DNA from: Pseudomonadota bacterium
GTDB lineage: Bacteria > Pseudomonadota > Gammaproteobacteria > Burkholderiales > Burkholderiaceae_F
DNA: 64,000 bases
NCBI GenBank assembly: GCA_029778535.1
Contig: JAKOQB010000143.1
Coordinates: 217,307 to 281,306 of the forward strand
Reading direction: 5' to 3'
Numbering within the stretch: position 1 is the stretch's first letter; every line of letters begins with the position of its first letter. The notes beneath the pieces are model-generated. The model did no database searches, was not told the origin of the DNA, and worked only from the letters and a program-made list of their open reading frames with translations. Positions 58,573-64,000 of the stretch are shown piece by piece. The position numbers and the translations under genes are program-made.

Positions 58573-59217
58573 ATGGCTGCCACCGACACCCCCGCCCCGC
58601 TCACTCCCCGCCAGAGCGAGATCCTGGAATTCATCCAGCAGGCGCTCATCGAGCACGGCGCACCGCCGACGCGCGAGGAGATCGCGCGCGCGTTCGGCTT
58701 CCGCTCGCTGAACGCCGCCGAGCAGCACCTGCAGGCGCTGGCAAGAAAGGGCCTGATCGAACTGGTAGCCGGCACCTCGCGCGGCATCCGCGTGAAGGAC
58801 GCGGTGCATGCGCTGCGCGAGGCGGCCAAGGAATTCGGCTTGCCGCTGGTGGGCAAGGTGGCCGCCGGCAGTCCGATCCTGGCGCAGGAGAACGTGCTGA
58901 AGCACCCGGCCATCGATCCGCGCACGTTCAAGCCGCGCGCCGATTACCTGCTCGAGGTGCGCGGCATGAGCATGCGCGACGCCGGCATCCTCGACGGCGA
59001 CTGGCTCGCCGTGCACAAGCAGGCGCAGGCGCAGTCGGGGCAGATCGTGGTGGCGCGGCTCGGCGACGACGTCACCGTCAAGCGGCTGAAGCTGCGCGGC
59101 GCGCGCGCCGAACTGATCGCCGAGAACCCCGACTACAAGCCGATCATCGTCGACCTGAAGCGCGAGCCGCTGACGATCGAAGGCATCGCGGTGGGCGTGA
59201 TCCGGCCGTCGGTGTAG
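58573..59217 (+). CDS. lexA: SOS repressor LexA
   Basis: The 214-residue protein has the N-terminal winged-helix DNA-binding domain ([40 protein letters not shown]), the Ala-Gly self-cleavage site in [16 protein letters not shown], the catalytic Ser in [20 protein letters not shown] and the catalytic Lys in VTVKRLKL. RecA-stimulated self-cleavage relieves repression of SOS genes. ATG 58573 follows GGAGAG. It is followed after 40 bases by imuA with no further LexA box, so the whole cassette is probably driven from the box at 58533. Confidence 0.96.
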   Translation: MAATDTPAPLTPRQSEILEFIQQALIEHGAPPTREEIARAFGFRSLNAAEQHLQALARKGLIELVAGTSRGIRVKDAVHALREAAKEFGLPLVGKVAAGSPILAQENVLKHPAIDPRTFKPRADYLLEVRGMSMRDAGILDGDWLAVHKQAQAQSGQIVVARLGDDVTVKRLKLRGARAELIAENPDYKPIIVDLKREPLTIEGIAVGVIRPSV

Positions 59218-59257
59218 CGCACAGAAACCTTTCCCCGGTTCACTTATTCGAGGCGTC

Positions 59258-60052
59258 ATGCGTGCCGCCACGGCCCTTGCTTCCCTTCTGAATTCAAGCG
59301 CGGCTCCGATCTGGCAGGCGAGCGAGATCGCGCCACGCGACGGCGCCCCATCGATCGCGACCGGCTTCGCCGCGCTCGACGCCGAACTGCCCGGCGGCGG
59401 CTGGCCGCAAGGCCAGTTGGTCGAACTGCTGCTCGAGGCAAAGGGCGTGGGTGAACTGTCGCTGCTCGCGCCGGCGCTGGCGCGCGTGGCGCGCGATCGT
59501 CCCTGCGTGTGGGTGCTGCCGTGCGATTCGCCCGGCGCGCGCGCCCTGCCCTACCCGCCCGCGCTCGCCGAGGCCGGCATCGCGGTCGCGCGCAGCATCT
59601 TCGTCAAGCCCGCCACGCCGCGCGAAAGCCTGTGGGCGCTCGAGCAATCGCTGCGCGCCGCGCATCTGGGCGCGCTGATCGGCTGGCTGCCGGCGTTCTC
59701 TTCGCGCGATGGCGACTTTCGCTCGCTGCGCCGATTGCATTTGCTGGCGCAGCGGAGCCGCGCGCTGGTGTTCCTGCTGCGCGAGGCGCGCGCGGCCGAG
59801 GCGGCTTCGCCCGCGTCGCTGCGCCTGCGGCTGGCATGCGCCGAGGGGAAACTGCACGTCGCCGTGCTGAAGCGCCGCGGCTGGCCGCTGCTGGACCCGG
59901 TGGTGCTGCAGGTGCATCCGGCGCACTGGAACGAGGCGCGCGTCGAGATGCAGACGCCGGCGCCGCCCGATGTGCCGGAACGCATCGTCATCAATGGCGC
60001 GCCCGCGCTGCCGGCACGCCGCTGGTCGTTGCAGTCGGTCTTCAGCCACTGA
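59258..60052 (+). CDS. imuA: Mutasome accessory protein ImuA
   Basis: The 264-residue RecA-like protein has IATGFAALDAELPGGGWPQG QLVELLLEAKGVGELSLLAP, which is the RecA-fold start with a degenerate Walker A, and the SRALVFLLREARAAEAASPA and KRRGWPLLDPVVL stretches of ImuA. ImuA works with ImuB and DnaE2 in damage-induced mutagenesis. ATG 59258 has GAGG just before it. Confidence 0.9.
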   Translation: MRAATALASLLNSSAAPIWQASEIAPRDGAPSIATGFAALDAELPGGGWPQGQLVELLLEAKGVGELSLLAPALARVARDRPCVWVLPCDSPGARALPYPPALAEAGIAVARSIFVKPATPRESLWALEQSLRAAHLGALIGWLPAFSSRDGDFRSLRRLHLLAQRSRALVFLLREARAAEAASPASLRLRLACAEGKLHVAVLKRRGWPLLDPVVLQVHPAHWNEARVEMQTPAPPDVPERIVINGAPALPARRWSLQSVFSH

Positions 60053-60064
60053 GAGCGGTACCCG

Positions 60065-60646
60065 ATGGCAAGCCTCGCGCATCATTTCCTGACGATGGCC
60101 TGCAACAACGCGTGGGCCAACCACCGGTTGCTGAAGGCGTGCGCGCAGCTGTCGCAGGCCGATTTCGTCGCCACGCGCACCAGCTTCTTTCCGTCGATCA
60201 AGGCCACGCTGAACCATAACGTCACCGTCGACTGGAATTACGTCGACATGCTCGAGCGCAGCACGCGCGGCGCGCCGCCCAATCCGGATCCCGGCCGCTT
60301 CTTCGAACCGGAAGAGCCGTTCGACACCTGCGCCGAACTCGCGGCCGCGCAGCGCGCGGTCGACCGGCGGCTGATCGATCTGTGCACCAATCTCTCCGAC
60401 GCACAACTGGACGGTCCGGTGCAGGTGCCGCGCCGCGCCGGCGCGTACACCGATCGCGTGGCGCGCATCCTCGCGCACCTGTTCCAGCACCAGATCCATC
60501 ATCGCGGCCAGGCGCACGCGATGCTCGCCGGCACGCCGGTCGCGCCGCCGCAGCTCGACGAATTCTTCTGCTCCAACGAAGCGCCTCTGCGCGCGGCCGA
60601 CTTCGCCGAGCTCGGTTTCACGGAACAGATGATCTGGGGCGCATAG
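60065..60646 (+). CDS. DinB-family metal-binding protein
   Basis: The 193-residue protein has the four-helix DinB layout: FLTMACNNAWANHRLLKACA, the first metal histidine in IKATLNHNVTVDWNYVDMLE, and the HxxxH pair in LAHLFQHQIHHRGQAHAMLA. DinB-like (YfiT-type) proteins are putative metal-dependent thiol transferases; this is not DNA polymerase IV, which shares the name. It lies 12 bases after imuA and 20 before imuB, so it should be SOS-coregulated. Confidence 0.88.
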   Translation: MASLAHHFLTMACNNAWANHRLLKACAQLSQADFVATRTSFFPSIKATLNHNVTVDWNYVDMLERSTRGAPPNPDPGRFFEPEEPFDTCAELAAAQRAVDRRLIDLCTNLSDAQLDGPVQVPRRAGAYTDRVARILAHLFQHQIHHRGQAHAMLAGTPVAPPQLDEFFCSNEAPLRAADFAELGFTEQMIWGA

Positions 60647-60666
60647 CCCGATGCGCCGCGACCGGG

Positions 60667-62178
60667 ATGGCAACGCCGCTGTGGCTCGCGATCGTTCTGC
60701 CCGCGCTGCCGCTGCAACTGGCGGCGCGCGCGGTCGAGCAGTCGGGACCTATTGCGATCGTCCAAGGTCCCGCGCAACGCCCACTGGTCGCCTTCTGCAA
60801 TGACGCCGCGCGCGCGGCCGGCATCGCGCCGGGGTTGAAGCTCGCGGCCGCGCAGGCGCTCGCGCGCGCGCTGATCGCGATCGAGCGCAAGCCGGAGGTC
60901 GAACGCGACGCGCTGCACGAACTGGGTTGCTGGGCGTATCAGTTCAGCGCGCGGATTTCGGTGCAGGACGATGGGCTGCTGCTGGAGACCGGCGCGAGCG
61001 AAATGCTGTTCGGCGGCCGCAGGCCGCTGCAGCGACGCATCGCGCATGGATTGCGCGCACTCGGCTACACGGCGACGTTCGGCTGCGCGGTCACGCCGCG
61101 CGCGGCGTGGCTGATCGCACGCGCGCGCGCGCTCGGCCTCGCGGCGCGCGATCCGCTGGAAGCGGCCTCTCTGCATGGCGCGCTCGCGCCGCTGCCGTTG
61201 CGAACGCTCGATTGGGACGAGCGCACCACGGACACGCTGCACGCGCTGGGACTGGCGACGATCGGCGACGTGCTGGCGCTGCCGCGCGCTGCGTTTGCGA
61301 AGCGCTTCGGCACGCCGCTCCTCGCCGACCTCGACCGCGCGCTCGGACGCGAGCCCGATCCGCAGCCGCTGTTCGCGCCGCCCGAATTCTTCGAGGCAAA
61401 GATCGAACTGCCGGCCGACGTGATCGACGCCGCGCAGCTGATGTTTCCCGCCCACCGGCTGCTGCGTTCGCTGGAGGGCTTCCTGCGCGGCCGCGGCGCG
61501 GGCGCGACCGAACTCGTCTTCACCGCGCAGCACAGTGCACGCCAAAGCGCGCGCCGCGCGCAACCGCAGGCGCCGACGCGGATCGCGCTGCAACTGGCGG
61601 CGCCCGAACGCGATGCGGCGCGGCTGGCGAAGCTGCTCGCCGAGCGCCTGGCACGCGTGCGGCTGCCGCAGCCCGCGATCACGCTCGCGCTGCGCGTCGA
61701 GCGGCTGCATCTTTTCGCGGCGATCAACGCGTCGTGGCTGCCGCCGGCCGGAAGCGGCGGAACGGACTGGCTGCAACTGGCGGAAACGCTGCACGCGCGA
61801 CTGGGTTCCGAGCGCGTGTTCCAGCTGCAGATCGTCGACGACCATCGGCCCGAGCGCGGGTACCGCATCGTGCCGCTCGCGGTCGACGCCAACGAGCGCA
61901 ATGAGCCGGCGCCGGCCACGCCGCAGCGCCCGCTGCTGCTGGTCGAACAGCCGCAGCCGCTCGCCTGCCGGCAGGAAATCCCAGACTACGGCGGGCCGCT
62001 CGCGCTCGTGGCCGGGCCGGAGCGCATCGAGTCCGGCTGGTGGGACATCGGGACGCCGCACCGGAAGAGCGTGCACCGCGACTACTTCGTCGCCCGCAAC
62101 CCGTGTGGGCAGACGCTGTGGGTGTATCGCGAACTCGCCGCGCCGCGCGGGTGGTTCCTGCACGGGTTCTTCGCGTGA
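60667..62178 (+). CDS. imuB: ImuB, catalytically inactive Y-family polymerase homologue
   Basis: The 503-residue protein follows the Y-family layout: palm/finger ([20 protein letters not shown]), [19 protein letters not shown], the helix-hairpin-helix thumb ([20 protein letters not shown]) and a little-finger-like region. The N-terminus reads [20 protein letters not shown] where active polymerases have a catalytic Asp (DMDxFFA), so the metal site is missing, as expected for ImuB, which is a beta-clamp-binding hub. ATG 60667 is used. It is followed by a vapBC pair rather than directly by dnaE2. Confidence 0.92.
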   Translation: MATPLWLAIVLPALPLQLAARAVEQSGPIAIVQGPAQRPLVAFCNDAARAAGIAPGLKLAAAQALARALIAIERKPEVERDALHELGCWAYQFSARISVQDDGLLLETGASEMLFGGRRPLQRRIAHGLRALGYTATFGCAVTPRAAWLIARARALGLAARDPLEAASLHGALAPLPLRTLDWDERTTDTLHALGLATIGDVLALPRAAFAKRFGTPLLADLDRALGREPDPQPLFAPPEFFEAKIELPADVIDAAQLMFPAHRLLRSLEGFLRGRGAGATELVFTAQHSARQSARRAQPQAPTRIALQLAAPERDAARLAKLLAERLARVRLPQPAITLALRVERLHLFAAINASWLPPAGSGGTDWLQLAETLHARLGSERVFQLQIVDDHRPERGYRIVPLAVDANERNEPAPATPQRPLLLVEQPQPLACRQEIPDYGGPLALVAGPERIESGWWDIGTPHRKSVHRDYFVARNPCGQTLWVYRELAAPRGWFLHGFFA

Positions 62179-62192
62179 ACCGGCAGCCGATC

Positions 62193-62222
62193 TTAGGATA
62201 CATATCGTTGCCATATACCAGG
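62193..62222 (+). promoter_or_regulatory. AT-rich upstream region of vapBC
   Basis: Between imuB and vapB a short low-GC stretch (GGATACATATCGTTGCCATA then TACC) stands out from the high-GC background. It has partial dyad symmetry (ATACATAT...ATATACC) and could be the vapBC promoter/operator bound by the VapB-VapC complex. This is a suggestion from composition and position only. Confidence 0.35.
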
Positions 62223-62231
62223 GAGCAAACG

Positions 62232-62486
62232 ATGGATACCGCCAAGATCTTCAAGACCGGCCGCAGCCAGGCCGTGCGCCTGCCGAAGGAGTATCGCTTC
62301 GAGGGGGACGAGGTCTACATCAAGCGCGTCGGTGCAGCCGTTGTACTGCTGCCCAAAAGGAAGACCTGGGGCGATGTGCTGCGCGCCCTCGAAATGTTCG
62401 AGCCTGGGACCTTCCCCGATCGCGATCAGCCCAAAGAGCAGCAGCATCGCCCGAGCCTCGAGTCGCTGTTCGAGCGCGAAGAATGA
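62232..62486 (+). CDS. vapB: VapB-type antitoxin
   Basis: The 84-residue protein has the AbrB/SpoVT swapped-hairpin DNA-binding start ([35 protein letters not shown]) and an acidic C-terminal tail ending SLFEREE that would block the toxin. GGGAG lies upstream of ATG 62232. Its stop overlaps the vapC start (ATGA), the usual antitoxin-first order. Confidence 0.9.
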   Translation: MDTAKIFKTGRSQAVRLPKEYRFEGDEVYIKRVGAAVVLLPKRKTWGDVLRALEMFEPGTFPDRDQPKEQQHRPSLESLFEREE

Positions 62487-62881
62487 AATATTTCCTCGAT
62501 ACGGACACCTGCGTCTACCTCATCAAGCGACATCCACCGCAGGTTTCCGAGCGATTCCGGCATCACCGACTCTCCGCAGTAGGGTTGTCCAGCATCGTGG
62601 TGTCGGAGCTGAGCTGGGGGGTCGCCAGGAGCGGTTTACAGAAGAATGTCGACGCGCTCGACGCATTTCTCGCCGCTTTCCAGATCGCCCCATACGATCA
62701 GACTGCGGCGTTCGCATACGGGCGCCTGCGCGCCGAGCTCGAGCGCCGCGGCAGGCCGATCGGCCCACTCGACCTGCTGATCGCCGCGCACGCACTGGCG
62801 CTGGACGTGACGCTGGTGACGAACAACGAGCGCGGGTTCAAGCGCGTGCCCGGGTTGCGCGTCGAGAACTGGACCGCCTGA
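62483..62881 (+). CDS. vapC: VapC-type PIN-domain toxin
   Basis: The 132-residue PIN-domain protein has the four acidic positions of an active ribonuclease: [12 protein letters not shown] (first Asp), VVSELSWGV (Glu), [17 protein letters not shown] (Asp) and [13 protein letters not shown] (last Asp replaced by the usual NNxxxF context). VapC toxins cut tRNA or rRNA. The pair stands inside the lexA-imuA-imuB-dnaE2 cassette, 29 bases before dnaE2. Confidence 0.9.
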   Translation: MKYFLDTDTCVYLIKRHPPQVSERFRHHRLSAVGLSSIVVSELSWGVARSGLQKNVDALDAFLAAFQIAPYDQTAAFAYGRLRAELERRGRPIGPLDLLIAAHALALDVTLVTNNERGFKRVPGLRVENWTA

Positions 62882-62910
62882 GCCTGCGCCGTCGCGGCCG
62901 CCGTTCGCCC

Positions 62911-64000
62911 ATGCAGGTCTCCTACGCCGAACTGCACTGCGCGTCGAACTTCTCGTTCCTGCGCGGCGCCTCGCATCCGGAGGAGCTGGTCGAGCGCGCG
63001 CTGGTGCTAGAGTACGCGGGGCTGGCGATCACCGACGAATGCTCGTTCGCGGGTTCGGTGCGCGCGCATCTGGCGCTCGCCGAGCTGCGCGAGAGCGACG
63101 CCGCCGCGCGCGGTTTCAGGCTGATCCACGGCACAGAAGTTCAGCTCGTCGACGGCCCGAAGCTCGTGCTGCTGGCAGCAACGCGCGCGGGCTACGGCAA
63201 CCTGAGCCAACTGGTCACGCTGGCGCGCCGGCAGGCGGTCAAGGGCAGCTATCGGCTGACGCGCGCCGACGTCGAGGCGCACGCGCACTGGCTCAACGAC
63301 ACGCTGGCCATTCTGGTTCCGGCGTCCACGCCATCTGCCGAGCATGCGCGCTGGCTGAAGGCACTGCTGCCCGACCGCTGCTGGATCGCCTGCGAGCTGA
63401 CGCGCGGCCCCGACGACGCCGCGCACCTGGCGCAACTGCAGGCGCTCGCACGGCACACCGGCATCCAGCTCGTCGCCGCCGGCGACGTGCACATGCACGC
63501 GCGCCGGCGCAAGAAGCTGCAGGATGCATTGACCGCGGTGCGGCTGAAGACGCCGCTGGCGCAATGCGGCCGGCAGTTGCTGCCCAACGCCGAGCGCTAT
63601 CTGCGGCCGCTGTATCGCCTCGCGCGCATCTACCCGCCCGAACTGCTGGCCGAGACGCTGGCGATCGCGCAGCGCTGCACGTTCTCGCTCGACGAGCTGC
63701 GCTACGAGTACCCGGAGGAAATCGTCCCCGCCGGCGAGACGCCGGCCACCTGGCTGCGCAAGGCGACGTACGACGGGGCGAAGACGCGTTACCCGCAAGG
63801 CATGCCGGACAAGGTCCGCGCGATCATCGAGCACGAGCTCGCGCTGATCGAAGAACTGCGCTACGAGCCGTACTTCCTCACCGTGTACGACATCGTCAAG
63901 TTCGCGCGCAGCCAGAACATCCTGTGCCAGGGCCGCGGCTCGGCGGCCAACTCCGCGGTGTGCTACTGCCTCGGCATCACCGAAGTCGATCCGGCGCGCA
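62911..64000 (+). CDS. dnaE2: Error-prone DNA polymerase DnaE2 (partial)
   Basis: The gene runs off the right edge; about 363 codons are present. It begins VSYAELHCASNFSFLRGASH PEELVERA, the DnaE2 PHP-domain start, continues with AITDECSFAGSVRAH, and reaches the polymerase domain (YFLTVYDIVKFARSQNILCQ GRGSAANSAVCYCLGI, including the GRGSAANS motif). DnaE2 is the SOS-induced C-family polymerase that works with ImuA and ImuB in translesion synthesis. ATG 62911 is used. Confidence 0.94.
   Translation, partial: MQVSYAELHCASNFSFLRGASHPEELVERALVLEYAGLAITDECSFAGSVRAHLALAELRESDAAARGFRLIHGTEVQLVDGPKLVLLAATRAGYGNLSQLVTLARRQAVKGSYRLTRADVEAHAHWLNDTLAILVPASTPSAEHARWLKALLPDRCWIACELTRGPDDAAHLAQLQALARHTGIQLVAAGDVHMHARRRKKLQDALTAVRLKTPLAQCGRQLLPNAERYLRPLYRLARIYPPELLAETLAIAQRCTFSLDELRYEYPEEIVPAGETPATWLRKATYDGAKTRYPQGMPDKVRAIIEHELALIEELRYEPYFLTVYDIVKFARSQNILCQGRGSAANSAVCYCLGITEVDPAR

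Noticed and set aside
60065..60646. DinB gene as DNA polymerase IV
   Set aside because: The protein is a 193-residue four-helix metal-binding protein; it has none of the Y-family polymerase motifs.

Overview
The window looks like chromosomal DNA of a high-GC betaproteobacterium, probably Burkholderiales. The evidence is the block scpB-rluB-rimP-nusA-infB-rbfA-truB-typA in the order usual for that group, together with small families common there (DUF2069, DUF2189, DUF2788, DUF6494). Many neighbouring genes overlap by 4 bases (ATGA or GTGA), which points to compact, translationally coupled operons. I saw no rRNA, tRNA, CRISPR array, complete insertion sequence or replication origin.

Region by region. 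1-2.85 kb is partly decayed: a tail of a sulfite-oxidase-like gene, a DUF6494 gene, a two-gene unit with a caspase-like DUF6345 protein, and a 5'-truncated cupin. 2.87-12.6 kb (minus) carries DUF3999/DUF2339 membrane proteins, a patatin coupled to an MFS-acyltransferase fusion, an FAD oxidoreductase coupled to a CBS protein, and a proline iminopeptidase. 12.8-15.5 kb (plus) carries an O-acetylhomoserine sulfhydrylase, an alpha/beta hydrolase and a LysE exporter. 15.5-18.9 kb is accessory and degraded: a truncated beta-propeller gene, a ParDE-type toxin-antitoxin pair, and an hsdR pseudogene broken by several indels. 19.1-21.1 kb is a FadH-like 2,4-dienoyl-CoA reductase.

21.1-38.05 kb (minus) is the centrepiece: about 17 tightly packed genes that read as one envelope operon. 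In transcription order it holds ApbE, a three-haem-motif PD40 lipoprotein, a lipoprotein with a CX4CH motif, two outer-membrane barrels, a TlpA thioredoxin, DUF4266, DUF3570, a 181-aa exported protein, three TPR proteins, a small exported protein, ExbB, two ExbD and an AgmX/TonB-like protein. The second half resembles the Agl-Glt energised trans-envelope machinery of Myxococcus. The first half looks like an exported redox module. Linking the two suggests a proton-motive-force-driven envelope machine with a redox component, whose function I cannot name.

38.4-47.9 kb is ordinary housekeeping and transport: YihY/BrkB, WrbA, DUF2069, an FAD-linked oxidase, DusA, a methyltransferase, DUF2788, DUF2189, a GCS2-like ligase and an EamA transporter, with a small MITE-like palindrome and a CACAGAG-type inverted repeat. 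48-58.1 kb (minus) is the translation/transcription block. 58.5-64 kb (plus) is an SOS mutagenesis cassette: a LexA box, then lexA, imuA, a DinB-like gene, imuB, a VapBC pair and dnaE2 (cut by the window end). Three small palindromic REP elements occur, two of them translated in frame inside genes.
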